From contig WAPT01000022.1 in NCBI GenBank assembly GCA_015520605.1, forward strand, positions 1 through 42,936: a DNA stretch of 42,936 bases, given 5' to 3'. The translations under genes and the position numbers were made by a program. This document shows, piece by piece, positions 25,801 to 32,465 of this stretch. Source of the DNA: Nanobdellati archaeon (GTDB lineage Archaea > EX4484-52 > WAPT01). The notes beneath the pieces were generated by a model. That model made no database searches. It worked only from the letters and a program-made list of their open reading frames with translations, and had not been told where the DNA came from. Position 1 is the stretch's first letter. Each line of letters begins with the position of its first letter.

Positions 25801-27297
25801 GATGTTCTCGTTTTTACTTGTGTTTCGTATTTCTTCCTCTTCCATCGATTGTGGGGTGCGTGAGGACATGCAGATATTGGCATTGTTGATAATAACTGTG
25901 TAAATGCAGTTGCCGGTGGAGTGATCACAGACACCATTGCTGTAGTAGGTTGTACCTTCGCACTTATCCGGGCAGGTTACGTTTGCGCACGGATTAATCT
26001 GGGTTTTGTTGGTGATACTAGGCACTTCCTTTCTGGATGATGGGGTTTTTGGTGTCGCGCCTTCTCCGGTTTTGCATTTATCTGAATTGTTGATAATAAC
26101 TGTGTAAATGCAGTTGCCGGTGGAGTGATCACAGACACCATTGCTGTAGTAGGTTGTACCTTCGCACTTATCCGGGCAGGTTACGTTTGCGCACGGATCC
26201 TTCCATCCCGGCAAACAGTCCTTTGAACAAGTTTCATAGTTCTCACCGCTCTCACAGATACCATTGCCACAAACAGGAATATTAACTTCCGGCTCCTCTA
26301 TCGGGATTCTTGAATCGACCATTAAATATATGTTGTTGCTCCCGCTCCTGTCAGAACGCCAGACGAGATAGTAATACTTGCCGTTGTAGATAAGGAATGG
26401 CTCATCATCATTTGCGGTTGAGTTTGTGATTTGAAATGGCCCCCTCCATTGACCACCATCATAGTAAATATAATGAATTTCCTCATCATATCCGGAGTAA
26501 ACTACAATATAGGTTGTGCCATTGTATGTGGCAAAACATGTACTGGCATTTTCAACTACAGGAGTTCCTCCACCGCTCATTCCCTCAAGAGTGTTTCCGG
26601 CCATGATGTAACACTTTCTTCCCTCAACCCAACTCAGCACATACTTACCGTGTGCATAGACAAGTTTCGCCTCAGTTACGCTTCTTGATAAACTTCTTAC
26701 AAAAAACGGCTTGCTCCACGATAGACCATCCCTACTTGCAGAACACTCAAGAAAATCAACCATTCCCCGCCCGGTGATCTCAAAATAATCCAACCAGCAA
26801 GCAAGATATTGAGTGCCGTTGAAAAGCAGGGAGAGACTCGCATAATCGTGACTTACGTCACTTTTAGCGAAAAGAATCGGGCCATTCCAGTTGATCCCGT
26901 CTGTTGATGAACTTACATAAATATATTTTTTTATAGAGGTTGTATTCGACCCCGCATTTATCCACGATATCCATCCAACCAGAAACCTGCCGCCCCCATA
27001 CACCACTGTTGGATAATCACTCATGTTCGCAATCCTTTGTGAAAAATTCAGGAGTTTTGATTGATTGTAAGATGAAAAAAGACCATCAATAGACCATGTC
27101 ATCCCACCCTCATCCGAAAGCCATATGATCAACGCATCCCCTTGACTGTTGATCGCGATCTCGGGACTCAGTTCGTTAGTAGCACTTTCAGTTATTTGCT
27201 GGGGTGTCGTTGCAAGGGAAAGGGTTGGTATAAAAAACAGAGTAGTGAAAATCACTACGAGAGCAAAAAATGATGAGTTTTCTTGAGATATCGCCAT
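19894..27297 (-). CDS. Giant cysteine-rich surface protein with three membrane segments
   Basis: A 2467-aa exported protein of unknown binding partner. Layout (approximate residues): signal peptide 1-32 (FALVVIFTTLFFIPTLSLA); propeller-like repeats 40-335 (sialidase/Asp-box-like SSSTDGINWNGP, SASRDGLSWSKP); Cys motif CGNGICESGENYETCSKDC; four Cys modules CPDKCEGTTYYSNGVCDHST, 365-595; Ig-like region 600-830; membrane segment 836-856 followed by KEKRKK; a Ser/Gly/Pro/Tyr-rich cytoplasmic loop; membrane segment 900-922 ending like a signal peptide (TVVHAAS); PA14-like domain 1150-1300 (WYFAIDGDDAVEVEIDG, GWHKLIVRHEEEGGWDGVRL); DUF2341 1318-1430; a lectin-like region to about 1620; repeated Cys modules; C-terminal membrane segment. 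Charges around the segments put both large parts outside the cell. The TATA box fits a leaderless start at ATG 27297; ATG 27306 is possible. It may have arisen by fusion of two surface protein genes. Confidence 0.85.
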   Translation of the reverse strand: MAISQENSSFFALVVIFTTLFFIPTLSLATTPQQITESATNELSPEIAINSQGDALIIWLSDEGGMTWSIDGLFSSYNQSKLLNFSQRIANMSDYPTVVYGGGRFLVGWISWINAGSNTTSIKKYIYVSSSTDGINWNGPILFAKSDVSHDYASLSLLFNGTQYLACWLDYFEITGRGMVDFLECSASRDGLSWSKPFFVRSLSRSVTEAKLVYAHGKYVLSWVEGRKCYIMAGNTLEGMSGGGTPVVENASTCFATYNGTTYIVVYSGYDEEIHYIYYDGGQWRGPFQITNSTANDDEPFLIYNGKYYYLVWRSDRSGSNNIYLMVDSRIPIEEPEVNIPVCGNGICESGENYETCSKDCLPGWKDPCANVTCPDKCEGTTYYSNGVCDHSTGNCIYTVIINNSDKCKTGEGATPKTPSSRKEVPSITNKTQINPCANVTCPDKCEGTTYYSNGVCDHSTGNCIYTVIINNANICMSSRTPQSMEEEEIRNTSKNENIQRCPDKCISTVFYGGGVYDKTTGSCFYSIIVKNSTKCAVKRKRTEEHVINVTYNASKICPEKCEGTTLYKGGVYDHSTNSCLYTQIINNAEKCIDLLKEKEKRWVLIVYPENGAKFKTQEVKVRIRCYGTGCKCYYSLNNMPNTTIENDTDVFVYGKDGKNSIMFYCYYPDGDLREAETTFYVEKAKMEVGGAKPSCNATRLVVINITSKHLWKDKLNRTYATITGVVYETGNKEALVPLAHAPLSIYDEVSMAHIADIETDATGKFEVSFRVPSYAEREGEFRVMISYAGDAVRKPASITERLSLSQAGAQPSYPEVSKEMQRLPTAHEKGAGNRIKWILLVVIILIGVTVVVWLVLKEKRKKESSGEKRGRQSGSGDESGGEHAPYYYPQPPQPYYTESRKIAVFFLIGLILSITVNIILTPTVVHAASCTDAGVKWVTARYGPIHPFTLSHGNLNQLYCTKFDKEFTHTETFNFRLNPSDPRCRGCCAYWCYILPGRDTCTRYRGWYANKIKEGSTKWMIRLIGTTEHADCCYGVARGAAVEGYLYINLNNWKVVGIPECGVRGGYKISTTGDEWIMHFGTSRPNNCGGCCCCPDGAGLSCDVLVEKRSDIRPPELVYFKGVPAWGWLKYPDSYKKGDAGKILYVRYGGRIGHPFNHNGLVNDYLYNIIYEYRLVDRISIFPRINHYDHVNYFFTTWLYVKKPGRWYFAIDGDDAVEVEIDGKVVASWYGGHPPCLCFYHHRPIYLSKGWHKLIVRHEEEGGWDGVRLYFIAPGDTSWRLFSVSNLRGRADVYAYIPPVSVMKTRSFIRYGLPERQNYWNYRKRITITTSTDRELENYPVKIVFDPSRLISAGKMRSDCADLRFTTLDGEKLKYYLESCTPTKVSVWVNIPIIPSGKNHKIDLYMYYGNPSATSESDISARFIFYDDFSRKDTTKWNWVRNWGVRNGYLINYANDWGSQNMPLVSSEFNANLSESPVMIEVRAKSGSNKWAYDISFHCWIGSHSFACPFLTESRYWYHFFDRHCDGWQCCCPSRYLRNWYTYKIYIDTNKQEIWQNNYRLDTRHVKLIQTDFHKFSLQFKSSYSYVDYVKIYKYYPGLSTSVSFGKEEYYSGYDGSLKGWSRSCTYNLEWLCRDNTELASTPYKLATYYGGKWHYTSWSTATSHKFTARPYDPVRFALECRDSSGNIGGWWYLPDTSYVRCDPNAPTTYLQKTKLSNGGYEINFVCSDAGGVGCSSTYYCKTTSSSCTPTTKYTGPFTITAQSGQVARWKVCYYSVDKLGNKENTKCTEILTTQDTQPPTLVKFNPTISAGWTKNCEFHLSWEYTDNIGLASQPYYFAIYHNGKWQYFGWRNNTFNSYTFVATPYDSVRFALKCKDINNNIGGWWYNPTNGYIRCDPYAPVTYMTQTKLSPSTIRINFTCTDHSIYASKCAATYYCKTTSSSCTPTTKYTGPFTITAQSGQVARWKVCYYSVDNAGNVETSKCGSVFIDDQAPTTIIKPNGTDWVNHDITVTLTCNDGSGSGCSKIYYKLIPASSSCPDPTTTTYYSQNSNTVTITIRGKDNEAHEYSICYYGVDNWGNVERVKKSKPFRIDKQNPVTQLQTDYDYIRAPWTNKNVALRFTCNDFNGSGCRYLEYYLGSEGESSKKTTTQNPFKLTITCPEGEACVEQIFYRSVDNAGNAESWKNITVKIDKKAPAGRVMIEPPILSTSSFMNVTLSCSDDESGCKFMEFTTNMSDKKCYTTENTYVCTLKTPTSCNGAGTYSYTLYLKDGAGNLWNIKGTFVVKKFTNCPCSSNDECYSGVCRIDTHTCAAIENIKSPPVNTAYGSEIRVSTDVKEMRVPIIIYNLNPVPDNITVCVQNPYEDKIEAFVMGLGVSSESKCRTFIINSASKHVVAILLKPYAEGTYTINITTKSQITGKSSQPTSLRVVVVPPKKGGEVGVKQPGISFTNIVVTALLGMVITLLR
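21371..21495 (-). repeat. 125-bp perfect direct repeat, copy 1 (in the surface protein gene)
   Basis: Identical base for base to 21959-22083, 588 bp (196 codons) away and in the same frame. It encodes the Cys module including YYCKTTSSSCTPTTKYTGPF. The flanking parts of the two modules are clearly diverged, so the identity is sharply bounded. Confidence 0.9.
21959..22083 (-). repeat. 125-bp perfect direct repeat, copy 2
   Basis: Second copy of the repeat at 21371-21495. The boundary bases differ immediately at both ends. Confidence 0.9.
25882..25994 (-). repeat. 113-bp perfect direct repeat, copy 1 (N-terminal Cys modules)
   Basis: Identical to 26086-26198, 204 bp (68 codons) away and in frame. 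It encodes NPCANVTCPDKCEGTTYYSN and the start of the following module. Two further modules of the same type (about 25515-25625 and 25700-25796) are diverged. Confidence 0.9.
26086..26198 (-). repeat. 113-bp perfect direct repeat, copy 2
   Basis: Second copy of the repeat at 25882-25994. Confidence 0.9.
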
Positions 27298-27310
27298 AGG
27301 ATACATTGGG

Positions 27311-27330
27311 ATAAAAAAATATATAAAAAT
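27311..27330. promoter_or_regulatory. Shared TATA region for two divergent genes
   Basis: ATAAAAAAATATATAAAAAT is usable on both strands. Its centre lies about 26 nt before the surface-protein ATG at 27297 and about 35 nt before the DUF131 ATG at 27358. Confidence 0.5.
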
Positions 27331-27357
27331 TTCAACCAATGAGAGTAGAAATGAAGT

Positions 27358-27624
27358 ATGGTCACGCTTGGTGATATTCCTATCGAAAACATAGGCATAC
27401 TGATAATTTTTGCAGGGATCTTATTGATTCTTATAGGGATGTTCGTGCTTATTTTTTCCGGTATTAAAGGCAATACAGACACTCATGTTGAAGGTGCGTT
27501 TATCGGTTTCATTGGCCCGATACCAATCGTTCTCGGAACAAGCAAACAGGCCATTGTGTTCGTGCTCCTTTTCTTTGTTATCACACTCGTGTTCTTTCTT
27601 TTTTTAAAAAGTTTTCATCTATGA
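27358..27624 (+). CDS. DUF131 family membrane protein
   Basis: An 88-aa archaeal membrane protein of unknown function. It has two membrane segments (about 12-36, ILIIFAGILLILIGMFVLIF, and about 64-84, AIVFVLLFFVITLVFFLFL). Between them lies the family motif GAFIGFIGPIPIVLGTSK. It is divergent from the giant surface protein gene and followed by a DUF192 gene 43 bp on. Confidence 0.85.
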   Translation: MVTLGDIPIENIGILIIFAGILLILIGMFVLIFSGIKGNTDTHVEGAFIGFIGPIPIVLGTSKQAIVFVLLFFVITLVFFLFLKSFHL

Positions 27625-27667
27625 ATCCCTATCGCCCCCCATTATTCAGTTAAGATTGTGTTTAATT

Positions 27668-28099
27668 ATGATGATAAAGAGAATAGAGGGTGTTAGAGTA
27701 GTGAGAGAGAAAAGTAAATTCGTGGCGGTGATTAACCGCACAAAGGGGTGCAGGATTGAAAATGTTGAAGTAGCATCAAGGATAGCTGAGCTTATCCGGG
27801 GTCTGATGTTCAGGAGCGAGGGGTGTATGCTGCTTGACTTCAAAAGGGAAAAAACTGTCGGCATCTGGACTTTATTTATGAAGTATCCCCTTACGATTGC
27901 ATTTGTGCGAGAAAACGGCGAGGTTACCGGAGTTGTGGAAAACGCACCCCCTCTCAGCTTGGATCCGAAAACATGGAAAATTTATTATCCCTCTTCACCC
28001 GTGAGGTATGTGCTCGAGCTTGATAAGAGAGCCGTAAAGAGATCCAAATTTGATGTGGAAGAAGGGGATGTCCTCAAGTTCGTTGAGGTCGGGTCTTAG
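27668..28099 (+). CDS. DUF192 family protein
   Basis: A 143-aa protein of the DUF192/COG1430 beta-sandwich family, function unknown. Conserved features are ELIRGLMFRSEGCMLLDF, the GIWTLFMKYPLTIAFVRENG segment and the tail YVLELDKRAVKRSKFDVEEG followed by DVLKF. No signal peptide is visible, unlike many bacterial members, so it is predicted to be intracellular. The start is ATG 27668 (an adjacent ATG at 27671 is possible). Confidence 0.88.
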   Translation: MMIKRIEGVRVVREKSKFVAVINRTKGCRIENVEVASRIAELIRGLMFRSEGCMLLDFKREKTVGIWTLFMKYPLTIAFVRENGEVTGVVENAPPLSLDPKTWKIYYPSSPVRYVLELDKRAVKRSKFDVEEGDVLKFVEVGS

Positions 28100-28160
28100 A
28101 AGTTTTAAATTTTTTCCTCGATATTTTCGATGTTCATACACAGAACATATTTGTCTTTTC

Positions 28161-28293
28161 GGGGCCGTGGTGTAGCTTGGTTATCATTCCGGCTTTGGGA
28201 GCCGGTGACCCCGGTTCAAATACCGCCAGAGTGAAAGATGTGGTGTGCTGCTTGGCTTCCAACTGCTGGCGGTTGTGATTCCGGGCGGCCCCA
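28161..28293 (+). tRNA. tRNA-Pro(TGG) with intron in the T-loop
   Basis: Acceptor GGGGCCG pairs with CGGCCCC (28286-28292), discriminator A, no encoded CCA. The anticodon arm is CCGGC-TTTGGGA-GCCGG (anticodon TGG). The T-stem CCCGG pairs with CCGGG (28281-28285), but the T-loop TTCAAAT is followed by about 59 extra bases (about 28222-28280). That insert starts with ACCGCCAG and ends with CTGGCGGT plus 8 bases, a perfect 8-bp helix that would present a bulge-helix-bulge motif to the splicing endonuclease. The intron thus sits near position 59/60, not in the usual anticodon-loop site. The exact cut sites are uncertain by one or two bases because the borders share T. Confidence 0.92.
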
Positions 28294-28295
28294 TT

Positions 28296-30629
28296 TCATT
28301 TTCTGAAGAGTCTGTGCCTGTGTTTTAGGAGTTCAAGAAACGCCATTCTTTCATACCTTGCGACCAGATATTTTGTGTGTGCAAGCCTGTCTTTTTCCAC
28401 GAAAATACAGTCAACACCGTGTTCCACGAGAAGTTTCAGCACGTCCACGCCTGTGCTAAGCTTACCCTTTACCATGACTTTGAGATTGTGCTCGTTCAGA
28501 TGCTCCATGCCAGCAGAGATCAGGTTGAGAAATCCCTTATGTGTTGACAGACCCGTATTCGGCTCAGCGGTATTGAAAGCATGCATCGCCACCCTGTCCA
28601 CATCAAGCAAAATTGTTTTGATTCCCGCCCTGGATATGATTTCTCCCATGAACAGTCCGCCCGGTCTGTCTATGAGCACGCTTATCCTCGCACATCCCTT
28701 GTTCAGATGGGAGTGCTTGAGAATGGATGATACATTCTCGAACTCATGCGGCAGAACGAAAGAAGGTAAAACGATGCCCACATTTCTGTACCCTTTCATG
28801 AGGAGTTGCGATACTGCTCCCAGCTGCGCAAATACGTCAGCTCCCGTATCCGGATTGAGGCACTCCACCCAAAATGGCGTTCTGAAGTTATCCCTTAAAA
28901 TCCTCGTGAACGCACCGCTCAACCTGAGGATCTTGTTATCTCCAATCTTCACACTTTCTTCGTGAGTGTAAGGTGTTGAAAAAATGACCCCATTACTCCC
29001 GAGCACATTCTCGAAAGCTTCTCGAGCTATAAGCACACTTTCAAAGAAGGCCGGTAGATCCTCGCTCTCTATATTTTTGAGGAGCACACCGACCTTAACC
29101 GCGGTTATCAGATCAGCAAGACGTTCCGCCACATCATCAACTCTCAAACTGGAAACAGCCTCCACCTCCGGAATTGTTCTGCTCATCTCCACATTCTTAT
29201 AAACCGCAGCTGAATCAAAACCAGAAAGAAGATCCTGCTGCTGGAACACTGTAACCTGATTGTTCTTTGGATCAAACTTCACCCCATCACCGTCCCCGAT
29301 CAAGGATGTATCGTTAACAAGACAGACAGCCCTTCCCCTATAAGCCAGCCACAGGGAAAGCCTCGATGTCAGACCCCCTACAGCTGAAATCACTCCCTTT
29401 ACGCAATCGGATATGATGACATAATCAGGAGATAGTGCCGGAATGATCACCACCACACCCTTAGGGTGTTGAGCGCATCTGCCCTTAAATGACGTTATTT
29501 CTCCAGAAGATTTCAGAGACAGGGCAGTAGCCACCTCCTCTTTAGGCATCAGGAATCTTGCATCGCTTATGACCTTCCCTCCTGAAGAAGCTGCTGCAGG
29601 AGTTTGTGTGGTTGCATTTTCCGTTTCTCTCTCCGCTGAACAGTTCAAAAAATCAATGGGAGTTATTGAAACCACATGAGGTCTGCCTCTCTGAAAGGCA
29701 ATATCGACCAGACAGTTCCAGCCAAGTTTAGTATCTATCTCTTTCAGAATTTCTCCTACTGAGCGCAGCTCCTCCTGACTGAGGGATGGAGATCTCTCCA
29801 AAGAACCGTTCAGAGCTTCCCGCCTCAGCTCTGTCTTTATGGGATCTGCAGCATATAGATATCGCTTTTCAGCCACACCCTTTTCAAGAACGGAAAACTC
29901 CTCCTTTGAGATAACGAAGTAATCCGGTTTGAACTCGCCGTACGTCAATGGCAACCCGAAACCGTAACAAGATTCAATGTAGTAACTGTCCCTGTCGCGG
30001 TTAAGCGGGTTGAAGGTGAAAGCTCTGCAGGTCTTTTCAGCGTTAACCATCTCCTGAACCACCACGCTGACCTTGAATGAACTGGCCCCAACCTTCTTAA
30101 GCATGTATACGTTCTCAGCCTGAAAAGCATCCATCCAAGCGCGAAGCACCGCATTCTTCAGCGTGTTTATTCCCCTGACGTTATAGATCGCCTTGGAGAA
30201 GACAAAAGGTGCATCCCCAAACACGGTTTTGACAACGACCTTCGAGTCACCACGGGCAGCAGAAACGAGACTCTTTATCTTCTCGCTCAGCTCATAAACA
30301 TCCTCGTGCATGCTCATTCTCTGATAAGCCTCCCTGAGTTCATTCAAGAAATTATCAGGAAACCTTCCGGAAAAAATAGTCTTCTGCATCCTCTTCGACA
30401 TATTGTCAAGCTCAAGGACATCTTCTTCATTAAGCGTGCGGTAATCTCTATGCAGCGCTTCTCCAATGCCGTTGTAGCGCACGAACTCGTAGAAAACGGA
30501 AGGAGTTATTATAAAACATTTTGGCACGGGAAGCTCGGCTTTACTACACATGGCAAGTGCAACTATCTTCTCCCCCAAAAACTGCTCGTGCTCCTTATCA
30601 ACATCCTTAAGCCATATTATTCCCGGCAT
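28296..30629 (-). CDS. Degenerate PEP synthase-like protein, probable non-catalytic paralogue
   Basis: A 777-aa protein with the order of PEP synthase/PPDK: an ATP-grasp-like N-terminal part (IIWLKDVDKEHEQFLGEKIV, LPVPKCFIITPSVFYEFV, VVQEMVNAEKTCRAFTFNPL), a swivelling domain (about 350-440) and a C-terminal barrel (LSGAFTRILRDNFRTPFWVE, VGIVLPSFV). Key catalytic features are missing. The phospho-histidine motif GGxTCHAAI reads GGLTSRLSL (418-426), with His replaced by Arg423. The nucleotide-binding SVRSS motif is not recognisable. The C-terminal CGQ cysteine region reads MVKGKLST. The frame is intact over its whole length, so it is maintained rather than decayed. It may bind ligands or regulate a true PEP synthase. 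Its stop lies 2 nt from the end of tRNA-Pro. Confidence 0.8.
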   Translation of the reverse strand: MPGIIWLKDVDKEHEQFLGEKIVALAMCSKAELPVPKCFIITPSVFYEFVRYNGIGEALHRDYRTLNEEDVLELDNMSKRMQKTIFSGRFPDNFLNELREAYQRMSMHEDVYELSEKIKSLVSAARGDSKVVVKTVFGDAPFVFSKAIYNVRGINTLKNAVLRAWMDAFQAENVYMLKKVGASSFKVSVVVQEMVNAEKTCRAFTFNPLNRDRDSYYIESCYGFGLPLTYGEFKPDYFVISKEEFSVLEKGVAEKRYLYAADPIKTELRREALNGSLERSPSLSQEELRSVGEILKEIDTKLGWNCLVDIAFQRGRPHVVSITPIDFLNCSAERETENATTQTPAAASSGGKVISDARFLMPKEEVATALSLKSSGEITSFKGRCAQHPKGVVVIIPALSPDYVIISDCVKGVISAVGGLTSRLSLWLAYRGRAVCLVNDTSLIGDGDGVKFDPKNNQVTVFQQQDLLSGFDSAAVYKNVEMSRTIPEVEAVSSLRVDDVAERLADLITAVKVGVLLKNIESEDLPAFFESVLIAREAFENVLGSNGVIFSTPYTHEESVKIGDNKILRLSGAFTRILRDNFRTPFWVECLNPDTGADVFAQLGAVSQLLMKGYRNVGIVLPSFVLPHEFENVSSILKHSHLNKGCARISVLIDRPGGLFMGEIISRAGIKTILLDVDRVAMHAFNTAEPNTGLSTHKGFLNLISAGMEHLNEHNLKVMVKGKLSTGVDVLKLLVEHGVDCIFVEKDRLAHTKYLVARYERMAFLELLKHRHRLFRK

Positions 30630-30811
30630 ATTATCGCCTTAGGATTCGATTAGCAACAAGGACATGCCTGCCATTAACAAACTTTAACGATACTCCCTAA
30701 CATTCTGTCACTTCTTCTATGGTAAGAATTCTATTAAAATGTATTGCACGGCACAAAATTACTACCTACTGAACCGCGGGTGTTTTACATATATGGGGTG
30801 TTTATAAGTTC

Positions 30812-31780
30812 TCACTCCAGGAAAATGTGTCCAAACATCTTTGTCCATACCCATGGGTCTTCCGTATCGGCTTCCTCTCTGTACCTTATCATCAGGCTTA
30901 GCTTTGCGTCCATCTCGTCGGCAAGGTGTACCGCCATAGCTTCGGGAAGCTGTGGGGTTTTGGGCGAGCCGTATGTATTTTTACCGTGGTGGCTTAGGAT
31001 TATATGAGCTACCTTTAAAGCCAGAAGGTCTGGAAAGCCATTAAGGCTCTTGATTTTTTCCATGACCATTTCCTTGCCGAGCACTATGTGACCTATCAGC
31101 ATACCCTCTCTGGAAACGTCTATGCTCGTGGTAACCTCGAACTCCTTAACCTTGCCTATGTCGTGCAGCAAAGCACCGGTAATCAGAAGATCCCTCTCCA
31201 TCTTGGGATGAATAGAATGTATTACATCGCATATTTTTGCCACGTTGACGGTGTGCTCCAGCAGTCCGCCTATATAGTTCTGGTGGTAATGCATGGCGGC
31301 TGGAGCTCTTTCGAACTCCCTCATGAAAGTTTCATCCCTAAAAAAGGAGTCCAGCAACGCTTTGAGATGTGGGTTTGTGACGGAATCAATAAAACCTATC
31401 AGCTCATCTTTCACCTTTTCCACATCTTTCGGGCAGCGAGCCACGAAGTCCTCGATGTTGTATTCATCTCTACTCACTCTCCTCAGCAAGTCTTGTGTGT
31501 GCATGCTTATTTCCATTCTGTCCCTGTATTGCACAACAACTCCGGTAATGTGAATCACATCTCCATTTGAGAACGAGTTGTAAATATCAAGAACTTCCTT
31601 TCTGTCAGCACTCCCCCAGTACTTGGCCGTTATCTCTCCTGTCATGTCACTCAGCCTTATCTCAAAGTAGTACCCACCCTCATACGGACGTGGTGGCTTT
31701 TTGAACTTGACGGCAAAGAAGTCGTTTACAACCTCACCATCCTTAAGCTGATTGATGAACTGATGCTTCTTCCTTACCAT
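30812..31780 (-). CDS. OB-fold/HD-domain 3'-5' exoribonuclease, YhaM-like
   Basis: A 322-aa protein. Residues 15-100 form an OB fold (FEIRLSDMTGEITAKYWG, GDVIHITGVVVQYRDRMEIS). From about 160 an HD domain carries the metal ligands His176 (LLEHTVNV), His206-Asp207 (GALLHDIGK), His231 (GHIVLG), HIILSHHG and DEMDAKL. This architecture matches YhaM-type exonucleases that trim RNA or single-stranded DNA from the 3' end. ATG 31780 lies about 28 nt after TTTTAAAATTT on the minus strand with no ribosome-binding site, so it is probably leaderless. Confidence 0.87.
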   Translation of the reverse strand: MVRKKHQFINQLKDGEVVNDFFAVKFKKPPRPYEGGYYFEIRLSDMTGEITAKYWGSADRKEVLDIYNSFSNGDVIHITGVVVQYRDRMEISMHTQDLLRRVSRDEYNIEDFVARCPKDVEKVKDELIGFIDSVTNPHLKALLDSFFRDETFMREFERAPAAMHYHQNYIGGLLEHTVNVAKICDVIHSIHPKMERDLLITGALLHDIGKVKEFEVTTSIDVSREGMLIGHIVLGKEMVMEKIKSLNGFPDLLALKVAHIILSHHGKNTYGSPKTPQLPEAMAVHLADEMDAKLSLMIRYREEADTEDPWVWTKMFGHIFLE

Positions 31781-31922
31781 AAAGGAAAGTGTGATGATGA
31801 AAAAATTTTAAAACACATTCACATAGCTATGCCGATAAAAAGGATATAAAAAACCAAAAGCAAAAATCGAAAAATCCGAGAGGGAAAAAGTTTTATTTGG
31901 AAAGGTAAGTAAGAATTTTATC

Positions 31923-32381
31923 ATGATATTTTTAGATGTTTTTACGTCCTTGCATGCAGGATTTCAGAAAGCTCTTATGACTTTGACCGGAGCATACGTT
32001 CTTTCTCATGGCTTAAACTTCCAAACCCGGACCCCATTTGTAGTTGATTTCGGACTTCTGCTCAGCCTCGCAGCTACCTTCATAGCTCTTTGTGTTGTAA
32101 CATACATTGCCTGCAGACTCCTTGATATTGATGCCGGCCTTCTGTCGGTTATGGGTTATGTTTTCCTGTCCATATCCATCGTCTATCTTTCAACGATGGT
32201 GTTCGGACAAAGTTTTGATTTTCTTGCCAGCGTTTTCCTCAGGCTGTTTCTGGCAAAGTATTACTTCGATGTTGGATGGGGAAAAGCCATACTGCTCTTT
32301 CTGATCTCGCTGATCGTCAGCATGATTATCGGGATGTTCTTGGGTGCCATTCTCGTATTTACCGGATTTGTGAGGTTCTGA
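31923..32381 (+). CDS. Hypothetical membrane protein, about four segments
   Basis: A 152-aa hydrophobic protein with likely membrane segments at about 45-68 (LLLSLAATFIALCVVTYIAC), 75-95 (LSVMGYVFLSISIVYLSTMV), 98-110 (weaker) and 120-148 (ILLFLISLIVSMIIGMFLGA). No family is recognised. The first about 35 residues are only moderately hydrophobic. A TATA-like GTTTTATTT lies about 30 nt upstream. It precedes RNase HII on the same strand by 84 bp but has no known link to it. Confidence 0.7.
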   Translation: MIFLDVFTSLHAGFQKALMTLTGAYVLSHGLNFQTRTPFVVDFGLLLSLAATFIALCVVTYIACRLLDIDAGLLSVMGYVFLSISIVYLSTMVFGQSFDFLASVFLRLFLAKYYFDVGWGKAILLFLISLIVSMIIGMFLGAILVFTGFVRF

Positions 32382-32465
32382 GCTGAGTGAATGCGCGATA
32401 CGTAAGTGGCTCTCTCAAAATTTATAATTTTTGAAAGTGGTGTTTAGTGAGAAGAGGGGTGAAAT

